This document shows, one piece after another, positions 44,294-53,568 of a stretch of 64,000 bases of DNA. A model generated the notes under the pieces. The model did no database searches, had not been told where the DNA came from, and saw nothing but the letters and a program-made list of their open reading frames with translations. The position numbers were made by a program, and so were the translations under genes. The stretch's first letter is position 1, and each line of letters opens with the position of its first letter. This DNA is from CAVOAK01 sp965217615 (GTDB lineage Bacteria; Pseudomonadota; Alphaproteobacteria; UBA8366; CAVOAK01), in the NCBI GenBank assembly GCA_965217615.1, contig CBDCIT010000016.1:235134-299133 (forward strand), written 5' to 3'.

Positions 44294-46692
44294 CCCGGCG
44301 CCGTCAGGGCGAGCCTGTGTTCCTCGTTCATCGACCATGGCAGCCAAGGCGACAGGTCGTCCGGCGGTCGACGGCCATTCTTCGCGCATTCTTCCAGCCA
44401 CGCTTCAAGCCAGCGCAGGACATCGATGCCGTTTAACGCGAGGGTGCCCACCACCGAGTACATCATGGCCGTGAACCGGGCGCCGGTCTCGCTGTCGGAG
44501 CCGAACGACAGGCGTCTTCCGATCGCTGGCCCTCTGAGCATCCTTTCGGCGAGATTGTTGTCCATCGGCACCAGCGGGCGGTCGACGAAGACGCTCAGCC
44601 CCTCGCGATGGTTGATGAGCGAGCGCAGGGCCTTGCCCTCGCGCGCCTCGTCGGGCAGGCCGGCGAGCTCCCGTTCGGCCTGCGCGAACAGGCCGTCGAG
44701 CGTCTCCTCCAGCGCGCCCTGTGCCGTGTCGAACGCCGACGTCTGGCGCTCAAGCTCGGCGCCGTAATGCTCCAGCCGCGCCTCGTTCAGGCGGTAGATC
44801 GACGCGATCCGCTCGATCCATCCCCGGCACCATTCCGTCAGGCTGACCTGGCCGGCCGCGCACTCGATAAAATCGCGCCGTTGATGAGACCAACAGAACG
44901 CAAGGGTCACCAGCCCCCCGCGAAGGCGAGCGAGCCGCTTGTAGGCGCTATAGCGGTCGCAGACGATGACCGTGTGGAGGAGGGCCGCCGCGAACAGCTT
45001 CTCCGCCGCTTCGGCGCTGCGCGAAGGGTCGATATAGAAGTAGACGGCATCGCTGCTGACCGAGGTCCACAGCCAGGCGCGGCTCGACCGGTCTTCCCCG
45101 CGAAGCTCTTGCACGCGCCAGCTGGTTTCGTCCGCATGGCGCAGCGCCGCCTTGTCCTGGTGCGCGAGGATCGCCCCGGCGACTGGCTCGAACAGTGGCA
45201 CGAAGCGGAGCATGCTGTCGGCGAGCGTCCCGGGAGAGATCGGCAGCCCCCGGTCGGACAGCCACGCGGCGACCCGCTTGAGCGGGCGGTAGCAGGCATA
45301 GCGTTCGAACAGGACGCAGGCCCACACGCTGATTCCGTAGGGCGTGTTGCGGAACAACCGCGGCACCGGGGGCGCCGACACTTCGATCGGCGACGACGCG
45401 CAGCCGCAGGCCCGGCGCCAGCGCGGACGGCGGATCACACGCTTGTGGGCCTTGACGTCGATCTCGACGAGCGGGGAGATATCGGCGCCGATCGCCGCAT
45501 AGGGCTTGCCGCAACAGGAGCACACACGCGCCTCCTTCGGCGGGTTGATCTCCTCCTCGCGCTCCTCGAGCCCGGGCCGTCGGGTACGGCCATGGCCTGG
45601 GGCGCCGCGCTGCTGGCCGCGCGGGCGTCCGGAGCGCGGCGTCTCCTGCTTCTCGCTCTTTCGGCCGAACAGCGCCTTCGACAGCACCGCCCCGGTCGCG
45701 CGAAGCCTGGCAAGCTGCGCTTCCAGCGTCTGGATCCGATTCCACGACGCCTTCGCGCCCTTGCGCAGCCGGGCGTTCTCCCTGGACAGCGATTTGATCG
45801 TGGCCTTCTGGCACCGAGATCTCCGCAACGCCCTGCGCAGTTCGGCATCCGCAATGGACAGCGTCTTCGACAGCGTCTTCCTGACCGCTCGAAGCCCGGC
45901 AAGCTCGGACTCAAGCGCCTTTCTGATTGCACGAAGTTTGGCAGGCTGAACCTCCAGCGACGCTTGCCGCCTCTCCAACTTCCGCACGGTCCTGCGCAGC
46001 CGCGCCTTCAATTTGTCTTTTTGGGCCTCGGACACGTTCAGAGCAACGCGCAGCCGGTAGCCCTCGCCGGACAAGGATTTCACCGCGTCCTTCTGGTCGC
46101 GCAGTCGCCTCAGTTCCGCAACGAGACGAACGATCTCGCGGTTCTGCGATCCGATCGTCTGCTTGTGGGTTTCCGCGCCCTGCAAATCCTTGCGCAACTC
46201 ACGGACCTCGTACTCCAGCAACCCGGCCTTCTCCGCCCGGGCCTGCGCCACCTTCAGAGCCTTGCGCAGCTGGTTTACCTCCGTGAGCGACACAACCGGG
46301 GGCTGCCTGGCGGCCTCGATGCGGGATTCCGAAGGCCGCTGCTCAAACCGCGTCACTTCCGCCTTCGATGATTGCGCGGCCTTCACCGCGCGACGCAGTT
46401 CCTTCACCTCGACGCGGGACGCCTCCAGCTTGCCCCGACAGCTGTCGAGCTGCCACTTGAAAGAACCCGCCCGGGAACGAGCATCCACATCTGACCGGCG
46501 CAGCTCTTCACAGCGTGCTTCGGCCGCGTCCGCCCGCGCCCGTTCCCGCTCCGCACGGGCGTGCTGCCGCTCGTACAGCGAACGCCAGTCGCGCGGCTGC
46601 TGCTCCAGCACGGACGCAGGGAACGACCAACCTGCATCGTTACCATCGGCCTGCGTCAGCGCTACGCCAATATCTTCGTCGAGAACCGCCAT
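44290..46692 (-). CDS. IS66-family transposase with long N-terminal coiled coil
   Basis: About 800 residues, much longer than the usual 500-550 of IS66 TnpC. Residues about 40-345 are almost entirely charged helix (Leu/Lys/Arg/Glu heptads). The C-terminal half is a standard IS66 core: a zinc-ribbon region VCSCCGKPYAAIG...ACGCASSP, first Asp in LRHADETSWRVQEL, second Asp in VIVCDRYSAYKRLA, and Glu in PMDNNLAERMLRGP. The frame starts upstream at a TTG (46716); I prefer ATG 46692. The stop overlaps the DUF4338 start (ATGA), so the two proteins are probably made as a unit. Confidence 0.88.
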   Translation of the reverse strand: MAVLDEDIGVALTQADGNDAGWSFPASVLEQQPRDWRSLYERQHARAERERARADAAEARCEELRRSDVDARSRAGSFKWQLDSCRGKLEASRVEVKELRRAVKAAQSSKAEVTRFEQRPSESRIEAARQPPVVSLTEVNQLRKALKVAQARAEKAGLLEYEVRELRKDLQGAETHKQTIGSQNREIVRLVAELRRLRDQKDAVKSLSGEGYRLRVALNVSEAQKDKLKARLRRTVRKLERRQASLEVQPAKLRAIRKALESELAGLRAVRKTLSKTLSIADAELRRALRRSRCQKATIKSLSRENARLRKGAKASWNRIQTLEAQLARLRATGAVLSKALFGRKSEKQETPRSGRPRGQQRGAPGHGRTRRPGLEEREEEINPPKEARVCSCCGKPYAAIGADISPLVEIDVKAHKRVIRRPRWRRACGCASSPIEVSAPPVPRLFRNTPYGISVWACVLFERYACYRPLKRVAAWLSDRGLPISPGTLADSMLRFVPLFEPVAGAILAHQDKAALRHADETSWRVQELRGEDRSSRAWLWTSVSSDAVYFYIDPSRSAEAAEKLFAAALLHTVIVCDRYSAYKRLARLRGGLVTLAFCWSHQRRDFIECAAGQVSLTEWCRGWIERIASIYRLNEARLEHYGAELERQTSAFDTAQGALEETLDGLFAQAERELAGLPDEAREGKALRSLINHREGLSVFVDRPLVPMDNNLAERMLRGPAIGRRLSFGSDSETGARFTAMMYSVVGTLALNGIDVLRWLEAWLEECAKNGRRPPDDLSPWLPWSMNEEHRLALTAPG

Positions 46693-46803
46693 GCGCTCGA
46701 CGATAGCCCATGGCAAAACGCGTTACCAGCCCAATTTTAGAGTTCATCCCGACATGGATGATGAGCCCAACGTCGGCCTATACCGGCCCGACCGAACCTT
46801 TAC

Positions 46804-46811
46804 CCGCAAAT
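46804..46811. repeat. Right 8-bp target duplication (CCGCAAAT) of the IS66-like element
   Basis: Identical to 42485-42492, directly outside the right inverted repeat. Confidence 0.92.
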
Positions 46812-47689
46812 ACCCTGTGCTGCGCACGCAGTGCATCGAGATCTCCGAAAACCGAGCGCACCAGATAGTTGACGACTGTCGCTTTAACCCGCTCGTTCGT
46901 CACCAGAACTGCCCTCAGACCGAAGCTCTTCATAGCCGCAGGGCTGTTGACGTAGTAGCCGCTGGGAATTGTGATCGGCGAAAGATCGCTCCGGCCCTTC
47001 AGCAGTATGTTAATCGCTCGTTGATCCACCGGAATTACGCCCGCGCCACAGCGAGACGAAATTTCCGCGATGCGCGGCGAGGGGTGCGCCGCAACCAGCG
47101 TGATGACATCTACTCTACCGTCGCACAGCGCCGCCATCTGCTCGGAATCGGGTAACTCCAACATCTTGGCGATGTCATCGTGCGCCGTATTCTGTGCCTG
47201 CAACAGCCAATCGGTCAGCAATCGCTGATACGTGCCGCGTGGCCCTATGTTGACGCGCAATCTAGCGAGCGCAACGGAACTTCGGATACTGGAGGCCTGA
47301 GTCGCCAAAATCGTCAGAGCCTCTCCGTGCATGGAAAATATCGTGCGCAAGTCCTCATCGGCTCCCTCTTCTCTGAAGGGTCCGGTCCCGAGCGCTGCTT
47401 GTCGCACCCAATCCGACTGCACGATCGCGAAATCGATTGCACCGTTGCGAAGTGCCCGTAGATTGGCAAAAGAGTCGGCATTGCTTTCTACATAGCACCG
47501 CGTCGTGGCGCTCTGGCGGTTGAACAACTCGCAAAGCGCGCCCGCGGCGGGAAAGTAGAGGCCCGATACCCGTCCGCCACCGATTATGGTGTAGTCGACG
47601 CCCAGATTTGCTGATTCCTGGGCAGAAACGTGTGTAAGACACACGATAGTCGTCGCAAATGCGACCGCCAGATATTTGAGTAGGCTCAT
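46804..47689 (-). pseudogene. TAXI-family TRAP transporter solute receptor, 5' part
   Basis: A periplasmic receptor of the TAXI type. A signal peptide (MSLLKYLAVAFATTIVCLTH, cleavage near VSAQ) is followed by IIGGGRVSGLYFPAAGALCE, NLRALRNGAIDFAIVQSDW and YVNSPAAMKSFGLRAVLVTN. At HRVFA the gene runs into the IS66-like element; the rest lies at 42393-42492. A shortened protein of about 303 residues (ending in element-derived codons) could still be made but lacks the last helices. The start ATG 47689 overlaps the BKACE stop (ATGA). No TRAP membrane component is adjacent. Confidence 0.87.
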
Positions 47690-48528
47690 TGCCGGCCCAA
47701 AAGTGAACGCGCTGCATTCGCGTCGGCAATCGGCCGGCACATCAATGCAGCACCATCTCGAACCTGGGCGACAAGCGCCGCGTTATTGGGCGCCACGCTT
47801 CCGTCCGCGAGATGAAGATTGTTTTCGAACCCTACTCTGCAATGACCGTCGAGCGCAGCGGCCGAAAGGGCGCATCGCGCCTCCTGCGCGCCAAAGGCAC
47901 ACATCGACCACTCCAAGGGCAATCCGTCGCTGGCGTGCAGGAACGGCAGCAAGTCTCTGGGCGAAGACTGCTGGTCCTTGGTATAGCGACCGAGAACGAA
48001 GAGCACGAACGGGTGCTCGTCCGGGACGACGCCACGGTCCCGCAGCGAGATAAACTGTTCGACCTCCGCCGCTGAGAACATGATGAATTGTGGCATAATC
48101 CGCTCCGCAGCGACCCATGCTAGGAAATCCGCTACCACATGCTCCTTGCACCCAGGGGGGCAAATCTCTCGTATCGCCAACGAGACTGCTTCGGGCTTCA
48201 CCGCACGCACCATTGCCATCTGCTCTTCAGGCTCGTAGATGCCAACAGCTTCGCTGGTTATCTGGACGATGATGCGTTCGCCGACCTCGGCCCGAACCGC
48301 AGCAATAGCGGCTTTGTAGGCGTCGGCGTCAAGCGTGTGGCCCCCCGCCGCATCGCGCACATGAAGGTGGATCATGGCAGCGCCCCTCTCAACACAAGAC
48401 GCTGCTTCGGCCGCGAGTTCTTGTGGCCCGATCGGAAGCGCTGCGTGATCTGCCTTTGTTTTCTTCGCACCGTTGGGGGCAACGGCGATCACAAGTGGTG
48501 GTGGATCTTTCGGGTGCGTCGTGTTCAT
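47686..48528 (-). CDS. beta-keto acid cleavage enzyme (BKACE, DUF849)
   Basis: A 280-residue TIM-barrel protein. BKACE enzymes use zinc to condense a beta-keto acid with acetyl-CoA and cleave it. Diagnostic segments are VIAVAPNGAKKTKADH, GAAMIHLHVRDAAGGHTLD (zinc His pair), ITSEAVGIY and the C-terminal VGFENNLHLADGSVAPNNA. The start at 48528 has no clear ribosome site. It is coupled to the downstream TAXI receptor gene, suggesting the receptor once took up its substrate, perhaps a beta-keto or amino acid. The wider MCE-type gene order upstream looks unrelated. Confidence 0.87.
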   Translation of the reverse strand: MNTTHPKDPPPLVIAVAPNGAKKTKADHAALPIGPQELAAEAASCVERGAAMIHLHVRDAAGGHTLDADAYKAAIAAVRAEVGERIIVQITSEAVGIYEPEEQMAMVRAVKPEAVSLAIREICPPGCKEHVVADFLAWVAAERIMPQFIMFSAAEVEQFISLRDRGVVPDEHPFVLFVLGRYTKDQQSSPRDLLPFLHASDGLPLEWSMCAFGAQEARCALSAAALDGHCRVGFENNLHLADGSVAPNNAALVAQVRDGAALMCRPIADANAARSLLGRQ

Positions 48529-48592
48529 GCGGTTCTGCAGCGCCCAACGCCACCAGAAACCGACGAGGTCCGCGTCAAATGAAGCTCTACTG

Positions 48593-49264
48593 TCAATCGG
48601 CCCAACGTGCCTCGCCGTTGGTCAAGGTCCACACGACAATCTCCTTCAGCGCCTTACCCAATCCTTGGTCAAATGGTGAGATTATCGAATCCATTGAATT
48701 CTCACTCGACTTTACGACATGCTCGAACGTCTGCGAGGCGATGATCGATCGCTGTGGCATCTTAATCAGCTTTGCGTTGATATGGACGCGGACGGCGGGC
48801 GGACTCGCGCCGGCATCCGCCGTCTGAGTTGCACTTGGCTTGGGACCGCTAAATTCCGCTTGGAACTCTCGCACTTCGGTCTTCAGGAGATAGTCCGAGC
48901 GCAATCCAATCGACTCACGACCCACGCCGACGATCCGGCCAGTATTTTCGAACGACTCGACAATTAGCGTCTGCACCACGCGAGGCGCAAAATCCGTCCA
49001 GTTCGCAGCACCAATATAGTTGAGCTCGATTGGACTGTGACGGGCGGCAATGCGCGCGGTATTAAGGCCAGCGGCCGATATGGGTACCTCTACCAGCAGC
49101 TGCCAGTCGACCGTCGGAAGATTTTCGGGGAACGTATTTTTCGGCGTCAGCACATACAATCTGGAGGGATCGCCGCTGCCCGGCAATTCCACGCAGGCAG
49201 CCAGCAGCGTCGACAAAACAGCCGTGCAAACAAGGCAGCGAGTCCAACAATTGTTCTTGTTCAT
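48593..49264 (-). CDS. ABC-type transport auxiliary lipoprotein (MCE system)
   Basis: A 223-residue lipoprotein. The N-terminus has a signal peptide and lipobox (VLSTLLAACVELPGS). The body (RLYVLTPKNTFPENLP, WTDFAPRVVQTLIVESFENT) matches the PqiC/YmbA-type auxiliary lipoprotein of MCE lipid transporters. Its start ATG (49264) overlaps the stop of the MCE-domain fragment upstream (ATGA), which confirms the pairing. It would sit in the outer membrane and receive lipid from the MCE protein. Because the MCE gene upstream is truncated, this system is probably dead here. Confidence 0.83.
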   Translation of the reverse strand: MNKNNCWTRCLVCTAVLSTLLAACVELPGSGDPSRLYVLTPKNTFPENLPTVDWQLLVEVPISAAGLNTARIAARHSPIELNYIGAANWTDFAPRVVQTLIVESFENTGRIVGVGRESIGLRSDYLLKTEVREFQAEFSGPKPSATQTADAGASPPAVRVHINAKLIKMPQRSIIASQTFEHVVKSSENSMDSIISPFDQGLGKALKEIVVWTLTNGEARWAD

Positions 49265-49757
49265 TTTACCTCCAGGCCCTGCTGCGCATTGCCAAACAAG
49301 AAGCGGGCTGGATCGCGCTCTATCTCCGACGATATCCGCATCAGCGCCGCGACGAGCACACGGGATTCCGCGAGTAGCTGCGTGAATTCGTACAACCCCG
49401 AAGCGGTGAAATCGGTGACGGCCCCCTGGTTCGATTCGAGAATTATCGCCAACTGTTCCGATGCTTTGCGTACGGCGGAAACCGTTGATTTTGCGTCGCC
49501 GCCGATGCCTTTCAATTCTCCATCGAGCGTCGTTAGCGTTTCGCCGAGACTCGCGGTCAAGGTTTGTGCGTCCTCGCGAAGCTCCGAGGTGAGCAATTGC
49601 ATATCGCCCATTGTCGCCCGCGCTTCCCTGCTGATGATGTCGACATTGTCGGCAACGTCACCGACAAGCCCGCGCAGTTCGGTGACGGCGGCGCGCGCTT
49701 CCGCCGAGGCAAGACGAAGTTCATCGATAACTTTCACGCCATCGGAGATCATCTGAG
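49261..49757 (-). pseudogene. MCE/MlaD-family protein, C-terminal fragment
   Basis: About 165 codons of helical sequence typical of the tail of MCE proteins (VTELRGLVGDVADNVDIISR, SLGETLTTLDGELKGIG, ending with DPARFLFGNAQQGLEVK). The MCE domain and signal anchor are missing: the frame meets the IS256 end at 49757/49758, and the other side of that IS holds a DASS transporter instead. The permease and ATPase genes are also absent, so a larger deletion is likely. Confidence 0.8.
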
Positions 49758-51152
49758 GGTTGTGTCTCGAAAGTGGTGGAAATTGGTTTTGGCGCCTCTC
49801 CGAGCGGGCTGAGTTTTGCGGCGGTCAGACCGCTCGGTCAAGGGTTTCGTCGGCGATTAGCTGATCGAGGGTTTCCCATCCATCGACTTTGCGCATCTGG
49901 ATTTGGCCGGAAGCGAGGAGCGCCCAGAGGAGCATCGGCACTGTTTCGGGACACGGCAGCACGGTCTGTGTTTTGATCCGGCGCTTGAACTCCTCGTTGA
50001 GACGCTCAATGGCGTTGGTCGTTCGGGCTGATTTCCATTGGCTCTTGGACAGGCGCGTGAAGGTAAAGAGCTTGTCGCCCGCTTCTGCGAGGCTGTCCGC
50101 GACGGCCCTGCATTTCAGCCGCCACTTTGCGGACAAACGCCTTGCGGCGGGTTTCCACCTCGGAGGCAGTGTCGGCATAGATCATATCGCGGTAATCTTC
50201 GCTCAGCTCGTCATGCATGTGTTTGGGAGCATGACCCAGAAGGTTGCGGTGCTTGTGCACGGTGCAGCGTTGAACGGGAAGGTCATCGCCCCAAAGCGCC
50301 GACAGAGCCGCCTCCAGTCCCGGCGCGCCATCGACGATGACAAACCCGGGCCGTTTCAGTCCACGCGCATCAAGGTCGTCGAGGAACTGGCGCCACGCCG
50401 CCTGGCTTTCTCCGCCCATATTCCCGATCGAAAGCAAGACCTTCTGGCCATCCCGGCGCACCCCTATAGCCGCGAGAACCGAGATGTTGGTGGCCTTGCG
50501 ATCCAGTCGGGTCTTGATCACAGTGCCGTCAAGGATCAGCCGAACGATATCCTCATCCGCGAGGCCACGGCTGCACCAGGCGTCCCAATCGACCTTCACC
50601 TTGCGCCACGCCCGGCTCACAACGTCCTTGCTCACAGCACCCCGGAAGAGCCCGAACAGCGCGCGTTTCACCCGCCGCGTGTTGGTTCCGGACAGATACA
50701 CCGAAGCGATCAGCGCCTCGGCCTTTCTGGTCAGCCGCTGGTAGCGCGGCAGCGCCCGCGAACGCCATTCCGACGCCCGACCGTCTTCCTCAACGATCCG
50801 TGCACGCGGCACGCTCACCCTCTCGGTCCCGAATGTCCCCGTCAGTTGCCGCTCCCGGTGCCCGTTCCGATACCCTTGCCGAAGCGCGTCCTCTCGACCG
50901 TATCGGCAGCGCCCGAGAAACTGCGCAAGTTCCTCCTCAAAAACGGCCTCGATCGTGGATCTGATGTTCTCCCGCAGCCGGTCCTCGAGCGGATCATAGC
51001 CGGCGTCATTGGCCAGTAGCGAAAGCGCGGAAGTCTCGGTAGTGTTCTTCATGGCGTGATCTCCTTGGCGGTGCTAGCCGCCGGTTGGGTGGTTGTCTTG
51101 TCACCCGGAGATTACGCCATCCTCAAATTTCCACCACTTTCGAGACACAGCC
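49758..51152. mobile_element. IS256-family insertion sequence, 1395 bp
   Basis: Inverted ends share TGTGTCTCGAAAGTGGTGG: the left end starts GGTTGTGTC and the right end, read inward, GGCTGTGTC. One transposase gene inside is frameshifted. The 8-9 bp next to the two ends do not match (TCATCTGAG and TCATGGGCC), whereas IS256 normally leaves an 8-9 bp duplication. The element therefore marks a rearranged junction. Confidence 0.88.
49825..51052 (-). pseudogene. IS256-family transposase, one frameshift
   Basis: The N-terminal part (51052 to about 50127) has RCRYGREDALRQGYRNGHRE, VYLSGTNTRRVKRALFGLF, LILDGTVIKTRL (first Asp) and FVIVDGAPGLEAALSALWGD (second Asp). Near 50126-50128 an extra A in the codons for Arg-Lys-Trp shifts the frame. 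The rest, KWRLKCRAVADSLAEAGDKL and TTNAIERLNEEFKRR (Glu), continues in the next frame to 49825. The full protein would be about 400 residues. A one-base sequencing error could also explain it. Confidence 0.85.
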
Positions 51153-51651
51153 TCATGGGCCCCTGCAGCTTGACTTGATTACGCAGCTTGGCGACGGCGC
51201 GTGAGAGGTTTCGATGTTCGGGTTTGAATGTCAGCAGAAGAACCGTCGTGACCAACGGCAGTTGCAAGAGGAATATCGGGTAGGCGTAGACCATCCAGGT
51301 CAAGTAGTCGATTAGGAATACGCGTGTATCCGGGTTTAGCGGATCGTAGAAGAACTCCTTCCAGTAACCGATCATAATGGCGTTCCTGACGCCACCCGAC
51401 GGTGTCCCGATGCCAGCAACGGCACATCCATAGGCGATCGAGAACAGCAGTACCGCGGCCAAATTGCGAACCTTGCGCGGATCGTCAGAGGTCAACTGGA
51501 TCAGAGTTATGCCGACCGGCAGCATCATCGCCGCCACCGTATGCTCACCGATGAACGAGGCCAGCAATCCCGATACTACTGAGATTCCGAAACAAATGTT
51601 CGTTGTCTTGGTCCCGGTCATCCGAACGATCGCAAATGCGATGCGTTTATC
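51153..51651 (-). pseudogene. DASS (SLC13-type) anion symporter, middle fragment
   Basis: Continues the transporter begun at 53135: KRIAFAIVRMTGTKTTNICF, SFIGEHTVAAMMLPVGITLI and VAGIGTPSGGVRNAIMIGYW (an SNT-like Na+/dicarboxylate motif region). Further hydrophobic helices follow. The frame is cut by the IS256 end at 51152/51153, so the C-terminal half of the transporter is gone. The 5' side is separated from the N-terminal part by an IS630. Confidence 0.83.
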
Positions 51652-51666
51652 TAGAGCATTTTCGGA

Positions 51667-52616
51667 TCAATCCGGCTTGTAACCCGAGTTTGTAAAATAG
51701 TTGGCGCATTCACTGGGGGTGAAGGCATCGAGCGCTGTCGCGATGGCGGCCTCGAGTGTGTCGATGGTTCTTGCGGCGGCTTTTCGCAAGAGCGCCTTGA
51801 GCTTTGCGAAGACCTGCTCGATCGGATTGAAGTCCGGCGAGTAGGGCGGGAGGAACATCAGTGTCGCTCCGGTCCGTTCGATTGCCGCCCGGGCGTCCGC
51901 GGCCTTGTGGGCGGGGAGATTGTCCATGATCACGATGTCGCCGGGGTTCAGCGTCGGCGCGAGGAGGGTCTCGGCATAGGCGGTGAAACCCTCTCCGTTC
52001 ATGGCGCCGTCGATGACCATGGGGGCGGTCAGGCCGTCGAGGCGCAGGCCCGCGACCAGCGTCGTGGTTTTCCAATGGCCATGCGGCAGCGCGGCACGGC
52101 AGCGGTTGCCGCGCGGGGCGCGCCCACGCAGGCGGGACATCTTTGTGGTTGCGCCAGTCTCGTCGAGGAACACCAGCCTTGTCGGATCGAGATCTGGCTG
52201 AAGGGTGAACCAAGCCTCGCGCCGGATTCTCACATCCTCGCGCTCTTGTTCGCTGGCGTGGGCAGTCTTTTTTTAAACGTCACCTCGTGGCGGCGGTAGA
52301 AAGCGTGGAGTGTGCTGATTGCAAAGCTCTCGCCCCGCTCGGCGATTAGCTTCTCGCGCAGTTCCATCAACGTGATGTCAGGTGTCTCCTCAATGGCGCG
52401 CATCAGAAGATCAGCCTGCGCCTCGATCCGGCCGGAACGGCGGTCGCCGCCGCGCGGCTTCGGCGCCGTCCGCCCGCACCGCAAATATTCATCCATCCAG
52501 CGCACCGCGCTGGCGATGCTGACACCGAACCGCCTGGCCGCCCCGTTGCGCGACATCCCGCCTTCAATCGCGCCGATCACCCTGATGCGAAGATCTTCTG
52601 ATAGATACTGAGCCAT
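51667..52616 (-). CDS. IS630-family transposase made by frameshifting
   Basis: Two overlapping frames encode one protein of about 315-320 residues. The first (52616 down to about 52230) carries the helix-turn-helix NGAARRFGVSIASAVRWMDE and DITLMELREKLIAERGE. The second (to 51667) carries the DDE core: LVFLDETGATTKM, DIVIMDNLPAHKA and LPPYSPDFNPIEQVFAKLK. At a run of seven A (52268-52274 on the plus strand as T) the ribosome must slip -1 to read FKKKTAHASEQER, the wording found in single-frame relatives. Such slippage is known for IS630 elements, so the gene is probably active. Confidence 0.88.
52268..52274 (-). promoter_or_regulatory. Programmed -1 frameshift slippery run (A7)
   Basis: On the coding strand the sequence is TTT followed by AAAAAAA then GACTG. 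Slipping back one base joins the two transposase frames at the family-conserved TFKK/KTAHASEQ point. Confidence 0.75.
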
Positions 52617-52708
52617 GCATGCTGACCTCCTACCCAGCATGCAGTTTGAATCACAAAATTGACGGCCTGTGAATCCCTCGCGATTCATTCAGACACGGAA
52701 ATGCTCTA

Positions 52709-53135
52709 GCTGTTGCTTTACGACCGCCACCGCGAGCATCAGCGAGCCCATGATAAACAACACGGAATCGGTCATCAGGCTTCTTGCCACCACAGTCGAA
52801 TCCAACCCCAGCAGGGTCACTTGGCCGACAATGATCAGCAGGGCTACCGTCGGCAGCGGTATCGGCTCGGTAACGAACAGGATCGTCGCAACCGTCGACA
52901 TGGTAAGCACGATCATGGCTGCGCGGCTGAGACCGTCTGGTAGGGGTAGCGACAGCATGGTGGCGCCGATCGCCATGGCGATGAAGAACCAGCGTTTCTC
53001 CCAGAAATAATAAAAATTAATCTGTGAGCGAACGACCGCAACACCGAATTGGCCGCGCCGACGCAACCTTTTGGTCCAACCGACCGCAGTGTCGTGGGCC
53101 TGCAGGCTATCGAATTCCAATGACAACGTAGTCAT
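52709..53135 (-). pseudogene. DASS (SLC13-type) anion symporter, N-terminal fragment
   Basis: The first about 142 codons of the transporter: a cytoplasmic start, then hydrophobic helices WFFIAMAIGATMLSL, AAMIVLTMSTVATILF and VALLIIVGQVTLLGL, and LMTDSVLFIMGSLMLAVAVV, where the first helical-hairpin region begins. It stops at the IS630. Joined to 51153-51651 it continues in frame, but the C-terminal half is missing beyond the IS256. Family members are Na+-coupled dicarboxylate or sulfate transporters. Confidence 0.83.
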
Positions 53136-53568
53136 TGCACCGGAACCTCTCTACCGAGATTTCCCATAAATCCTCTGATTCGAAGGTGACAGTAGCCAAC
53201 ATTCTTGGTTACTGGAATATATTAACCTCCGCAGCTGCGTGACAGTCCGGTAATGCCATCTGACCGCGTTCGCAAGGCCATTAGGGCGGACTTTCGTCAA
53301 CTGACGCACGCCGACTCCGGATCAGTACCTTGCCGTGAATTTCCTCGTCTAACATTGGAGCAAACCATGATGCGCAATTCATCGGTTCGCTTCTAGTTAA
53401 GAACAATATCTTAATATGACGCATGGATATGTCTGCATCCAACCCAAAGCGGACGCAGGCAGGTCTCGTGGGTTACCCTTGGATCGGCCTATTGCTTCGT
53501 CGCGACAACTGGCTTGGTCAGGTTATGCGGTTTAGTTAACTCTAGGAGCTAGAGAAAGGGAGAATGCC
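53136..53568. other. Divergent intergenic region
   Basis: A 433-base region between the DASS start and the isochorismatase-like gene, with AT-rich stretches near 53210-53225 and 53400-53420 that could be promoters. No RNA gene, terminator or convincing small protein was seen. Confidence 0.4.

Larger units (their letters stand above)
42493..46803. mobile_element. IS66-like element, 4311 bp, carrying a DUF4338 gene and a group II intron
   Basis: The ends are near-perfect inverted repeats: the first 27 bases are identical, starting GTAAAGGTTCGGTCGGGCCG. They are bounded by 8-bp direct repeats CCGCAAAT. On the minus strand the element encodes a large IS66-type transposase and, overlapping its stop, a DUF4338 (DruA-like) protein. 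That second gene is itself interrupted by an 882-bp group II intron on the opposite strand. There are no tnpA or tnpB genes, as in the ISBst12-like branch of IS66. The element sits inside a TAXI receptor gene. Confidence 0.9.
51654..52706. mobile_element. IS630-family insertion sequence, 1053 bp
   Basis: The ends begin GAGCATTTTCGG (left) and, inverted, GAGCATTTCCG (right). A TA dinucleotide flanks both sides (51652-51653 and 52707-52708), the standard IS630 target duplication. Removing the element and one TA rejoins the DASS transporter in frame as ...QQL-DKRIAF.... A recent, simple insertion. Confidence 0.93.

Noticed and set aside
44608..46371. 587-codon plus-strand open frame
   Set aside because: Antisense of the IS66 transposase coiled coil; Arg/Gln/Leu-rich shadow.
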